This document shows positions 50,108 through 58,734 of a DNA stretch of 64,000 bases, piece by piece; positions within the stretch are counted from its first letter, which is position 1; each line of letters begins with the position of its first letter. Source of the DNA: UBA5078 sp033721235 (GTDB lineage Bacteria > Pseudomonadota > Gammaproteobacteria > Pseudomonadales > Pseudohongiellaceae); assembly GCA_033721235.1 (NCBI GenBank), contig JAWWAY010000004.1:124001-188000 (forward strand), in the 5' to 3' direction. The notes beneath the pieces are model-generated. The model did no database searches and had not been told where the DNA came from. It saw only the letters and a program-made list of their open reading frames with translations. The translations under genes were made by a program, and so were the position numbers.

Positions 50108-50473
50108 ATGGCTAGATTATTGTGTTGGCTTGCCTTGGTTTCATTTATTAGCGCTTGCGCTAGCACCCCCGAGACTGCAACAGAACCAGTCGCTTTGACT
50201 GAGGATAATTTTTTTCAGCATATCAATGCTGAAAGAAGAGATTTAGCGGATGCGAGGCTTTGGATAGCACTAGCCGATTGTGGCGACTTGGGGCCTGTGC
50301 TTGTGCAATCAGAAAAAGGTATGAAGATGGATGAAGCGCTGCGCACTACTGCAGAGTTTGTAGATACGCATTTAAACAGTAGCGGAGCTAATACATACGC
50401 TATTGAGAGTTGGCAATGGAGCGCCGAGCAACAATTGCTGGTCGAAATAAAAATGATGATTTGCTCGGACTAA
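50108..50473 (+). CDS. Small lipoprotein, unknown
   Basis: ATG 50108 gives a compact lipoprotein signal (MARLLCWLALVSFISAC) and 121 residues; starts at 50072 or 50066 would add a charged N-terminus. AAGGAA lies 11 bases before 50108. The mature part has two Cys (ALADCGDLG and ICSD) and helical stretches. No family is recognised. It is convergent with the HD-GYP gene. Confidence 0.65.
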   Translation: MARLLCWLALVSFISACASTPETATEPVALTEDNFFQHINAERRDLADARLWIALADCGDLGPVLVQSEKGMKMDEALRTTAEFVDTHLNSSGANTYAIESWQWSAEQQLLVEIKMMICSD

Positions 50474-50495
50474 AAGGCGAGCTCGGCAAACTTTA

Positions 50496-51872
50496 TTATC
50501 CGCTGGGTGTGAATAGTTTTTCGTCAATAATGTCTACGCAAGCTCGTACCACTTCAGGGTCGAACCATACGCCGGATTTGTCGATAATTAATTGCTTAGC
50601 ATCTTCTAAACTTTTAGCGGCCCTATAGGGGCGAAGTGCGCTAAATGCTTCGACCACATCCGCCACAGCAAGTATTCTCACCTCTAGAGAGATTTCATCC
50701 CCTTTTAAACCATCTGGATAACCCGAGCCGTCTAACCTTTCATGATGCGAACGCACGAGCTCCTTAACTGGCCAAGGAAAATCAATATTTTTAACGATGT
50801 CGTATCCCACATTAGTGTGAGTTTTAATAAGAGAAAACTCTTGCTCACTGAGCTTTCCTGGGCGATGCAGAATTTCAGCGGGAAGATATATTTTTCCTAT
50901 ATCGTGAATGCGGGCCGCAAAAGTTAAGCCTTCTAAAGTTTGCTTATCAAGCCCTAAACGACTCCCTATAGTTTTGCAAAGCTGAGCGACATTGAACATA
51001 TGTCCGGCTGTATAGGGGTCACGTTTTTCTATTGTTGCAACTATTGTCTCTAGGGTTTGGCGATATACCGATTCTAATTTTTCAGCATTCAGTAGAGACT
51101 CTCGCCTAGCCTGTACTAGATTGTCAGTATCTAATATGACGCCAACGAGTTGGCTTGGCTGCTCTGGGTTCGCTGTGACCGACACGCTGTCCACAACCCA
51201 CATCCAACTACCATCAGATTTACGTAGTCGATACTCTAAAATGTGGTCAGCGCCGTTTTGCAGGGATTGCTTAGACTTCTCTAATACTGAGTCTCTATCA
51301 TCAGGGTGAATGTGGTCTTCCCAAAACTGCGGGGCTAGCCATTCGTGAACGCTATAGCCTGTAACTTCTAAACAATTGCTGCTTATAGAATATAGTCTAT
51401 TGGACGAGGTTTCGGCGCGCCAAATCATCGCTCTAGCGTCTTTTGCAACGCGCTCATAAGCCTCTCGGCTACGTTTTGCCTCAATGAGTAGGCTTTGTTG
51501 ATCACTTATATCCTGGAAGGCGCCGACGACTTTAGTGACTCGGCCGTTCTCAATAATGGGGGTTCCATTAGAACGGGTATAAAGCGATTTTCCTTCGGCG
51601 TTGATAATTGTCGCTTCAACAACAAAGGCTTGACCGTGGTCAATGGCGTTTCCGATGTAGTTCTCGAGTACTTGTCGGTCGTGCTTGGTATAGAAGTTTA
51701 GGCCTTTGTCGATAGTTGGCATATAGCTCTGGCTTAGGCCGAGGATGCGATACACCTCTTCGGTCCAACTGAGCTGATCGTTGACGACATCGTACTCCCA
51801 GCCACCCACTTTACCTAAGCGTTGAATGCTTTTGGAGACATTGTGTGCTGAGCTGCCCGCGAATCCATTCAT
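50496..51872 (-). CDS. PAS-PAS-HD-GYP cyclic di-GMP phosphodiesterase
   Basis: The 458-residue cytoplasmic protein has two PAS domains (about 14-130 and 145-265; GGWEYDVVNDQLSWTEEVYRILGL and YRLRKSDGSWMWVVD mark them) and a C-terminal HD-GYP domain. The latter has AARIHDIGKIYLPAEIL, THTNVGYDI, HHERLDGSGYPDGLKGDEI and ILAVADVVEAFSALRPYR, so the metal-binding and GYP residues are intact. It should degrade cyclic di-GMP under control of a PAS-sensed signal. Confidence 0.92.
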   Translation of the reverse strand: MNGFAGSSAHNVSKSIQRLGKVGGWEYDVVNDQLSWTEEVYRILGLSQSYMPTIDKGLNFYTKHDRQVLENYIGNAIDHGQAFVVEATIINAEGKSLYTRSNGTPIIENGRVTKVVGAFQDISDQQSLLIEAKRSREAYERVAKDARAMIWRAETSSNRLYSISSNCLEVTGYSVHEWLAPQFWEDHIHPDDRDSVLEKSKQSLQNGADHILEYRLRKSDGSWMWVVDSVSVTANPEQPSQLVGVILDTDNLVQARRESLLNAEKLESVYRQTLETIVATIEKRDPYTAGHMFNVAQLCKTIGSRLGLDKQTLEGLTFAARIHDIGKIYLPAEILHRPGKLSEQEFSLIKTHTNVGYDIVKNIDFPWPVKELVRSHHERLDGSGYPDGLKGDEISLEVRILAVADVVEAFSALRPYRAAKSLEDAKQLIIDKSGVWFDPEVVRACVDIIDEKLFTPSG

Positions 51873-52102
51873 TGGCTGACCCTCTATTATAGAGTTCTGG
51901 CATGACTTTTTTGCTTAAAAACTGAGCATAAATTGCGCCATTGCCGATCCAGTATAAGGAGATGGGGCAGACAACGCAAGACAGCGGTTTATTGCCGGAA
52001 TTCGTCGCCTCGATCGCATGTCTATCATTAAAATGGTTTATGTATTTTAAAGCTTTAACTGTCACCTTTTTGTCTGAACTCTCTAGTATGGCTAAAAAAA
52101 CA

Positions 52103-52813
52103 TTAAGTAGCCTTCGACCTATAGGCTTGCTCTAGGCGCTTGGCTATTTCATCGCTAGCGCCGTTTTCTACTCGCTTAATATGTTTAGCTAGCGTGGGCA
52201 GGTAATGTGCCAATTGTGCCTTCTGAAAATCCAATTCAGCCTTGGCTTGTGCGCCAATATCGCTGGCAAGCACTCGGGACAGCGAGTTGTTTAATTCCTC
52301 CCAGTCATCTTGATAGCCATTCAATACGAGCTGTTGCGTCTGTGCTTTAATTGAATGGAGTTTACTGCGCAAGGCGGCATCTTTCTCGTCTTCTAAGCTC
52401 GATACTATGTCGAGAATATTACTTGTCGCGCTGCGTACTTGTGCATATTCCTGGAGAAAGTCAGCAATAATCCATTCTATCTCTAGACTTGCACTCATGA
52501 GCGCATCGGCTTCGCGTTTTATCTCTTCTTTTGCTTCTTCGGAAACATCGCTAGGAGGATGCGCGAGCGCCCGTGCGTGACGCATCAACTCGATATGTTC
52601 AAACTGAAGAAAGTCGAAGTGTTTCACTTCGCCGATAAGAAGGCGGCTCATTTGCGTCGTGATTCTTTCCTCAGAGTTTAAAGTGATGTTCAATGCCGCT
52701 TCATAGTCCTGATGGTGGCTTAAGCTGTCCTCGCTTAGCGCGCTTGAGCCTAAACACATGGCCGAGGCGGCGATCACTATTCTAATGGCGAGAGTGTTCG
52801 ATAATTTTGGCAT
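52103..52813 (-). CDS. Exported helical protein of unknown function
   Basis: The 236-residue product has a signal peptide (about 1-26) and is otherwise almost fully helical, with HHQDYEAALNITL, FDFLQFEHIELMRHARALAHPP and a C-terminal charged helix. The His-rich helices recall four-helix-bundle heme or metal proteins, but there is no CxxCH motif. Its start overlaps the stop of the diheme peroxidase gene by one base (TAATG), so the two are translationally coupled and may work together in the periplasm. Confidence 0.7.
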   Translation of the reverse strand: MPKLSNTLAIRIVIAASAMCLGSSALSEDSLSHHQDYEAALNITLNSEERITTQMSRLLIGEVKHFDFLQFEHIELMRHARALAHPPSDVSEEAKEEIKREADALMSASLEIEWIIADFLQEYAQVRSATSNILDIVSSLEDEKDAALRSKLHSIKAQTQQLVLNGYQDDWEELNNSLSRVLASDIGAQAKAELDFQKAQLAHYLPTLAKHIKRVENGASDEIAKRLEQAYRSKAT

Positions 52814-54000
52814 TATTGCACCTCACTTGCCGCGTTGGCAGAGTTTTCGCGTGGCGTGTGCATCATATGGTGCTGATGCTTGTGTTGCTCCGATGGCATT
52901 TTGTCTGGCATCTGCTGGCGCACGGAGTTTCGCATTTGTTCTTGGTTCATGCCTCGATTACCTCCATTGAAAAACTGGCTGCTTAGTGATCGAAGAAAGG
53001 CAGCAATATCGTTTACGTCGTTCTCTGCTAAGGTTCTGCCTGCTTGGTTTTGAGCCATTGTGCGAATGGCATCTTCTAAGTTTGTAACGCTGCCGTCATG
53101 AAAATAAGGCGCAGTAAGAGCGATATTGTGAAGTTGTGGTACCTTCAACAACGCAGCATCGGCTTGGCGCTGACTCCTAGAGGCCACACCGAGATCCTCA
53201 CTTAGATCCATCTTGGCTAACACGGCTTTGGCAGCTATTGCCTGATAGGAGTTTCCACCAAGATTGATGCCGTTATGACAGGAGGTGCAACCTAACTGAT
53301 CGAAGCGCTGCTTTCCTCTAATCTCTTGTGTGCTGAGGGCGCTAGTGTCTCCATTTAGGTAGTCATTAAAGGGAGAGTCTGTTCGCGTCATGTCCTTGGA
53401 GTGTTGAGCAATGGCATTGCCTAGATTACGTTCAGTAAGTCCGTCCGGATAAGCAGCATTGAATTGACTGACATAAGCTGTGTTTTGTTCAAGCTTTGTC
53501 ATAATAATGCCGAGGTCATGCCCCATCTCTACTGGGTTGGAAAGAGGCGCGAGAGACTGTTGGTCAAGGTCGAAAGCTCTACCGTCCCAGAACTGACGAA
53601 AGTTGAAAGCCGAGTTAAATATAGTAGGGGTGTTGCGTGTACCTTCCGCGCCGCCGATGCCACGTGCAAGCCTTAGGCCGTCTGTGCCTCCCTTCATCCC
53701 CATGTGACAAGTGTTGCACGCAATGCTGTCATCGCTAGAAAGGGATTTGTCATGGAAGAGAGAAAAGCCAAGATCTCGTTTCGCTGCGTTGGCCGGGAAG
53801 TTATTGAGCTCAGGTATGGGGCGAAATATGTCATTGGCTAGCGAGTGCGACGCGTTCGCGTTTATCCAAGGAGCCTCACCTTTAGCTGCAAGAAATGCCT
53901 GGTACGCTTTCGTTGCAGCTTCCTCAGCTAATGCAAAATGGTTGCTAAGAGCAGCACTTACCAGTGCGGCTAGTAGCGCTGTCATGCGCGATAGTCTCAT
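52813..54000 (-). CDS. Diheme cytochrome c peroxidase (MauG/CcpA family)
   Basis: ATG 54000 has GGAGACTCGCA before it and gives a signal peptide ending HFALA; the frame is open to 54060. The 395-residue protein has two c-heme motifs, CNTCH at 95-99 and CTSCH at 238-242, and TRNTPTIFNSAFNFRQFWDGRAFDLDQQS, PLSNPVEMG, VPQLHNIALTAPYFHDGS typical of bacterial diheme peroxidases. It reduces hydrogen peroxide, or oxidises another substrate, in the periplasm. A His/Gln/Met-rich tail (HKHQHHMMH) could bind metal. It is divergent from the oxidase operon. Confidence 0.9.
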   Translation of the reverse strand: MRLSRMTALLAALVSAALSNHFALAEEAATKAYQAFLAAKGEAPWINANASHSLANDIFRPIPELNNFPANAAKRDLGFSLFHDKSLSSDDSIACNTCHMGMKGGTDGLRLARGIGGAEGTRNTPTIFNSAFNFRQFWDGRAFDLDQQSLAPLSNPVEMGHDLGIIMTKLEQNTAYVSQFNAAYPDGLTERNLGNAIAQHSKDMTRTDSPFNDYLNGDTSALSTQEIRGKQRFDQLGCTSCHNGINLGGNSYQAIAAKAVLAKMDLSEDLGVASRSQRQADAALLKVPQLHNIALTAPYFHDGSVTNLEDAIRTMAQNQAGRTLAENDVNDIAAFLRSLSSQFFNGGNRGMNQEQMRNSVRQQMPDKMPSEQHKHQHHMMHTPRENSANAASEVQ

Positions 54001-54110
54001 TGCGAGTCTCCTTGCCTGTTTAGGCATAAGTGGCTGCCCTTGTGGTTTGTTGTAATCCAATAAGAGCAGGTCTTATTTACAATCTATGGGGGAGCAGGGC
54101 AGTTCACAAT

Positions 54111-54150
54111 GTGACATGTTGTCGCAGCATTAGCTTGTCAAATATTGTCA
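54111..54150. promoter_or_regulatory. Repeated TTGTCR elements in the divergent oxidase/peroxidase promoter region
   Basis: TTGTCG at 54119 and TTGTCA at 54135 and 54145 repeat within 32 bases. The first is part of a near-perfect dyad TGTGACA-TGT-TGTCGCA (54110-54126). The placement between divergent peroxidase and oxidase genes suggests a regulator-binding region, possibly of the FNR/CRP family, though no half-site matches a known consensus exactly. Confidence 0.4.
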
Positions 54151-54280
54151 CAGTTTCAATTGGTATTGGCAGGTGTATTGGGTTCGATAATGACGCACAA
54201 TTGAACGGTTAGGTAAATAAATAATACTAAATGAGAATGTGACTTATTTTTAGTTTAAAGAGGCTAATGGGGGCAATATT

Positions 54281-54940
54281 GTGAGTGATAACACAAAAGA
54301 GATAGCAGGTCGTAGAAGAGTGATTGGAAGTTTAGGGGCTGCAGCTCTAGCGAGCTTAGCGGCAGGTGCGGCACCGGCAAGCGCCCAGACACAAACCAAC
54401 GGCTTCGTTCCTAAGCGTCACCCCCAAGATCAATGGATGGGAGAATTGCAAGGTGATCATAGGGTCTTCATAGATACATCGAATGCGGGTGGCGGTGCTA
54501 ACGCGGTGCGTTATGGCAATAATATTCTGGACTCTCATATCGGCGCATACGATGGTAGTGAAGAGGATATGGCCATTATCGTCTGTTATCGCCATACCTC
54601 AACGCCTTTTGCCTTCAACGATGCCATGTGGGCTAAGTATGCCGATGGTTTTGCCCTGTTTACCCAGGAGCGTGATGAAAATGGAGTGGCGCCCACTAAG
54701 AATAGGCTCTATAGCAGCATTTTAGCCTTGGGGGAACGAGGCGTGAGCTATGCGATTTGCAATAAAGCAACGACTACCCTGTCGGGTTTAATTGCGCGCA
54801 ATTCGAACTCCACTGCCGAGGAAATTCACGCAGAGCTGATCGCCAACGCTATTCCAGGTGCCCACTTCGTGGCTGCCGGAGTACTGGCGGCGACTCGTTC
54901 TCAGGAATATGGTTTCAGCTTATTATATTCTGCATCCTGA
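54281..54940 (+). CDS. Tat-exported DsrE-like protein
   Basis: The 219-residue product starts with GTG and a twin-arginine signal (GRRRVIGSLGAAALASLAAG). The mature domain has VFIDTSNAGGGANAVRYGNNILDS and MAIIVCYRHTSTPFAFNDAMWAKYADGF, a pattern I associate with exported DsrE/DsrF-fold proteins found next to respiratory genes. DsrE-fold proteins often handle sulfur. One Cys sits in IVCYRH and one in YAICNKA. It is the first gene of the oxidase operon, 16 bases before the oxidase gene. Confidence 0.65.
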   Translation: MSDNTKEIAGRRRVIGSLGAAALASLAAGAAPASAQTQTNGFVPKRHPQDQWMGELQGDHRVFIDTSNAGGGANAVRYGNNILDSHIGAYDGSEEDMAIIVCYRHTSTPFAFNDAMWAKYADGFALFTQERDENGVAPTKNRLYSSILALGERGVSYAICNKATTTLSGLIARNSNSTAEEIHAELIANAIPGAHFVAAGVLAATRSQEYGFSLLYSAS

Positions 54941-54956
54941 TCGGAGTTCGACTTTC

Positions 54957-57587
54957 ATGCAAGAGACTGTAAGCTCCAATAGAGCAGCTCCTTTCTGCTC
55001 GGAACTCGTGCGGGCGCATAGTTATGCCGCCCTAGCAACTCTAATTATCTCTGCTGTGTTTGGCATAATGGTCGCAGCCTTGTTTGTGTATCCGGATTTA
55101 ACCGCAGGGTCCGAGGTCGCGACTTGGGGGCGTCTGCGTTACGCCCATACTCAAGGCATCATGATAGGGTGGTTGGGTAATGCTTTTTTGGCTTTTCTCT
55201 ACTACGCAGTTCCTGTCCTAACGGGGCGCGCTGTTAGCAATATTACACTGGGTTGGGTGATATTTGGGCTGTGGAATTTTGTAGCCGTGATTCCAGGTTG
55301 GGTTCTCGTCTTAAGCGGTGTTAGTCAGCCCTTGGAGTGGGCGGAGTTTCCATTAATCGTAGACGCCGTAGTCATCTGTGCACTGCTTCTATCAGCGGTG
55401 CAATTTTTACCCGCGTTTTTCAGGCAGGGCTTGGATAGTCTATACGTATCCAGTTGGTACATCATCGGAGGCTTGGTATTTACGGTCTTAGCCTATCCCA
55501 CTGGTAATATTGTTCCCGATATTGCAGCGGGGGCAAGCAGCGCAGCCTTTGGCGGGCTGTGGATACACAATGCGGTGGGCCTCTTTGTTACGCCTCTAGC
55601 ATTGGCTATTGTCTATTATGTTATTCCCGCCTCAACCGGAAGGCCTATCTACAGTCACTTTCTGTCTATGTTGGGTTTCTGGGGGCTATTCTTTTTCTAC
55701 CCGCTTAATGGGACGCATCACTATATTTTCTCGGTGATTCCAATGGCTGCCCAATTGGGAGCTATCGCCGCTTCGGCTTTCCTGGGGCTTGTCGTATTGA
55801 TAGTGGTGAGCAATTTAACGCTATCTATGCGTGGTGCGGGCTTAATTGCAAAGGACCCGGCATTGAGGTTTATAGCGGCGTCGGTTCTATTTTATTTTAT
55901 TGTGAGTATGCAGGGCGCATCGCAGGCTCAGATGAGCTTGAACCAGTTTGTGCATTTTAGCGACTGGGTGGTTGGACACTCGCATTTGGCAATGCTTGGC
56001 TTTGCGACGTTTGCCGCTATTGGTGGCATCGTTCATGTATGGCAACGAATGCCTAATAGCCGTTATAACCCTAGGGCAATAGAGTGGTCTTTCTGGCTGC
56101 TGTTTATTGGTATTAGTCTAATGGTCATAGACTTGACGGTAGCGGGTATCGTTCAGGCTGAACTATGGCAGCAGGCAGGTCCTTGGATTGAATCCGTGCG
56201 TGCCTCCAAGCCTTATTGGATGCTTCGTTACCTTTCCGCAATTCCTGTTACGGCAGGCTTTGTGGCGCTAATCTATGGTTTGTTAACGGGGCCTCGGGGC
56301 ACTGTGATGGGCGATAAGATGAGCTTAGAAAAAGCAACGCCCACCCAGCCCCAGCTATCGGCATCGGCTCAGTCTCCAGCCTTGAGCATGGCGTATCTTG
56401 TCACTGGTGTTGCTGGCATTGGGTTCTTTGCGTTCTCTATGGTGTTGTTAGGTCTATGGCCGGCTAAGGTTTTGGATAGGCAGATTACTGAAACCTCGCC
56501 AGAATTTATTTTGCCGCTCTCCCCATCGGAGAAAAGAGGTCAGGCGCTTTATGCTCGCGAGGGCTGTGGGTACTGTCATACTCAACAAATACGCTACTTA
56601 GACAATGATATGAGGCGCTTCGGTGCGCCAACGCTCGCGTGGGAAACTCAGTTTGATAGTCCTCATCTGTGGGGGACAAGACGAGTGGGTCCCGATCTCT
56701 CGCGAGAAGGTGGCGTGCGCTCGCAGGACTGGCATTTTGCACATCTATATGATCCGAGGAGCGTCGTTCCGTCATCGATTATGCCCAGTTATCGCTCCAT
56801 GTTTGCAGGATCGGCGCTTGCACCTAAGCAGGAAGCTCGCGATTTAGTAGCTTATATTGGTTCACTGGGAAGGGCGCGGGCGATGGCGTGGCCGGATAAT
56901 GATAAAGCTGCGCTTGGCAGCAGCGCGCTTGATAAATGGGGGCAAATGTCTTTAAACGCCTCGCAGCTTAATACTCATCCCGCGAGCCAGAGGCCGTTGA
57001 CAGAAACGAATTACTCCAATGACGTGAATATTGGCAGTCCAGACTTGCAACTATGGCTAGAGAATTGTGCAGGCTGTCATGGAGAGCTGGGGGCGGGGGA
57101 TGGAACGGCCTCTCAATGGTTGTCGCCAATGCCTGCGAATCTTCGTGCCCATGAGTACTCTGCTGACTATGTCTTATCGGTTCTGGTCAATGGTAAAGAG
57201 GGGACGTCCATGCCTGCTTGGCGCGATCACAGTCCTGAGGATCTGGCTTCCTTGGTGGCACTCGTCCTGGGCTTGTCGGAGCCCGACTTAGACGGGGAGG
57301 CTGACGCAGCGATGATAGCTCAAGGCCAAAAAACGTATGTAGAGAACTGCGTGCAATGTCATGGGGTCTCTGGTCAGGGGGATGGTTTTGCGGTTGATCG
57401 GCTTGCAGTTCAAGCAACGAACTTTAGGCAGAGCAGGCCCAGTTTAGAGTACGCAATCAAAGTATTGAATGAAGGCGTAGGAGGTACGCCTATGGCGCCT
57501 TGGAATGACAGGCTTTCTGCCGCCGAAATAGAAGCGGTTTCGCACTTCGTGAGAGGGTTTTTTGATCCCCAGGGGAATGCCCAATGA
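54957..57587 (+). CDS. Fused CcoN-CcoO-CcoP type cbb3 oxidase, single polypeptide
   Basis: Start ATG 54957 (876 residues) follows TCGGAG; an upstream extension overlaps the preceding gene. Residues about 1-450 form a CcoN-like heme-copper core with His64, His204, His254-His255, His341 and His343 for the hemes and copper, and Tyr248 six residues before His254, the place of the catalytic tyrosine in cbb3 oxidases. Residues about 475-640 are CcoO-like with CGYCH at 537-541 (FDSPHLWGTRRVGPDL context). Residues about 695-870 hold two more c hemes, CAGCH at 704-708 and CVQCH at 798-802, like CcoP. The chain thus holds the full heme set of a three-subunit enzyme. It should reduce oxygen and accept electrons from periplasmic cytochromes. 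Confidence 0.88.
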   Translation: MQETVSSNRAAPFCSELVRAHSYAALATLIISAVFGIMVAALFVYPDLTAGSEVATWGRLRYAHTQGIMIGWLGNAFLAFLYYAVPVLTGRAVSNITLGWVIFGLWNFVAVIPGWVLVLSGVSQPLEWAEFPLIVDAVVICALLLSAVQFLPAFFRQGLDSLYVSSWYIIGGLVFTVLAYPTGNIVPDIAAGASSAAFGGLWIHNAVGLFVTPLALAIVYYVIPASTGRPIYSHFLSMLGFWGLFFFYPLNGTHHYIFSVIPMAAQLGAIAASAFLGLVVLIVVSNLTLSMRGAGLIAKDPALRFIAASVLFYFIVSMQGASQAQMSLNQFVHFSDWVVGHSHLAMLGFATFAAIGGIVHVWQRMPNSRYNPRAIEWSFWLLFIGISLMVIDLTVAGIVQAELWQQAGPWIESVRASKPYWMLRYLSAIPVTAGFVALIYGLLTGPRGTVMGDKMSLEKATPTQPQLSASAQSPALSMAYLVTGVAGIGFFAFSMVLLGLWPAKVLDRQITETSPEFILPLSPSEKRGQALYAREGCGYCHTQQIRYLDNDMRRFGAPTLAWETQFDSPHLWGTRRVGPDLSREGGVRSQDWHFAHLYDPRSVVPSSIMPSYRSMFAGSALAPKQEARDLVAYIGSLGRARAMAWPDNDKAALGSSALDKWGQMSLNASQLNTHPASQRPLTETNYSNDVNIGSPDLQLWLENCAGCHGELGAGDGTASQWLSPMPANLRAHEYSADYVLSVLVNGKEGTSMPAWRDHSPEDLASLVALVLGLSEPDLDGEADAAMIAQGQKTYVENCVQCHGVSGQGDGFAVDRLAVQATNFRQSRPSLEYAIKVLNEGVGGTPMAPWNDRLSAAEIEAVSHFVRGFFDPQGNAQ

Positions 57588-57772
57588 TTGTTAATATAGT
57601 GGTCTTCTTTGCGGTAGCAATGAGTGTGTTGTTTCTGGTGGCGTGGGGGCTAAGTAAAGAATTACGAGCACGCATAGAGCAGCCTAAGTTTGATTTTCTT
57701 GCACGTTTGCAGCAGCTTGAGTCGGTGTCTAATACCCGCTCGGGTTCGGAGGGAAACAATAATGTCCTCTAA
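57584..57772 (+). CDS. Small membrane protein downstream of the fused oxidase (CcoQ-like position)
   Basis: The 62-residue protein has one N-terminal membrane helix (about 1-22) and a charged cytoplasmic part. Its ATG overlaps the oxidase stop by 4 bases and its stop overlaps the next start, so translation is coupled. CcoQ holds a similar place in cbb3 operons, but the sequence similarity is too short to claim identity. Confidence 0.65.
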   Translation: MIVNIVVFFAVAMSVLFLVAWGLSKELRARIEQPKFDFLARLQQLESVSNTRSGSEGNNNVL

Positions 57773-58688
57773 GTTTAAACTTGTAGTTCTAGCATTAAGC
57801 CTTGTCCTTGGCTGTGCCCTCGTCCTTCTCGCGTTGAGCGTAAGAGAGGGTTCTATGCAGACAAGCGAGCGAGCCGCGAGTGTGGAGTATGGAGAATTCA
57901 TTATCAGAAACACCGCGCAGGTATTAGGTAGCGGCCAGAGTGACCCCGCCCTGCAATATTCCGGCACGAATATGGCCTGTGCCTCCTGTCATCTGGAGTC
58001 GGGCCAACTTCCAGGCACCTTAAGCTTATTACAGGCCGCAGCCAAATACCCTAGTTTTTCCGGTCGAGAAGGGCGTGATAGAGATCTAGAGGACCGCATC
58101 AATGGTTGCATGCAGCGCAGCATGAATGGTCTTCCCATCCCTAGGGAGGGAGTGGAGATGCAATCAATGGTGTCCTATATCACTCATTTAGGTCAGCGCT
58201 ACCAAGCGATGAGTAAGGAGGCCAGAGAACTACAGGAGCCACCGAGTTTTGTCGAACCGCAGCGCAAGGCAAGCGTTGAGAATGGCGCCTTGGTATATGA
58301 ACAACGCTGTCAAACATGCCACGGTGATAACGGGCAGGGCTTATTGGCCACACAGGATGCTTCGTTGGGGTATACATTTCCGCCACTTTGGGGGCCGGAT
58401 AGTTATAATAACGGAGCAGGGATGACGAGGGTTCTTACCGCGGCTCGTTTCATTAAAGCCAGAATGCCGCTTGGCCAGCCGGATCTTTCGGATGATGAGG
58501 CTTATGATGTGGCAGCTTATATTAATTCACATGAGAGGCCGATAAAGGCTAATTTAGAGGCCGACTACCCGGATAAGAGCCGTAAGCCAATTGATAGTCC
58601 CTACCCTCCGTATGCGGATCCCTTCTCCCAAGAGCAGCATCGTTTAGGGCCATTTGCCCCTATTCGTGAATATTACCAGAATCGTTAG
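57762..58688 (+). CDS. TsdA-like diheme cytochrome c
   Basis: ATG 57762 is chosen for the GGAGGG before it and the membrane anchor/signal that follows (about 6-26). The 308-residue protein has CASCH at 73-77 and CQTCH at 183-187. Between them is GREGRDRDLEDRINGCMQRSMNG (split by Cys116), the pattern of thiosulfate dehydrogenase TsdA, in which this Cys ligates the active-site heme. Thiosulfate oxidation to tetrathionate with electrons passed to the oxidase is the likely role; a general electron carrier is the alternative. Confidence 0.75.
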   Translation: MSSKFKLVVLALSLVLGCALVLLALSVREGSMQTSERAASVEYGEFIIRNTAQVLGSGQSDPALQYSGTNMACASCHLESGQLPGTLSLLQAAAKYPSFSGREGRDRDLEDRINGCMQRSMNGLPIPREGVEMQSMVSYITHLGQRYQAMSKEARELQEPPSFVEPQRKASVENGALVYEQRCQTCHGDNGQGLLATQDASLGYTFPPLWGPDSYNNGAGMTRVLTAARFIKARMPLGQPDLSDDEAYDVAAYINSHERPIKANLEADYPDKSRKPIDSPYPPYADPFSQEQHRLGPFAPIREYYQNR

Positions 58689-58699
58689 AGTGTGCAGTC

Positions 58700-58728
58700 A
58701 AAGGGTGAGACATAGGTCCCACCCTTTT
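58700..58728. terminator. Terminator between convergent TsdA-like and DUF442 genes
   Basis: Inverted repeat AAAGGGTG / CACCCTTT with a 12-base loop, followed by T on the plus strand. It lies 12 bases past the TsdA-like stop and close to the stop of the convergent gene. Confidence 0.7.
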
Positions 58729-58734
58729 AGAAAT

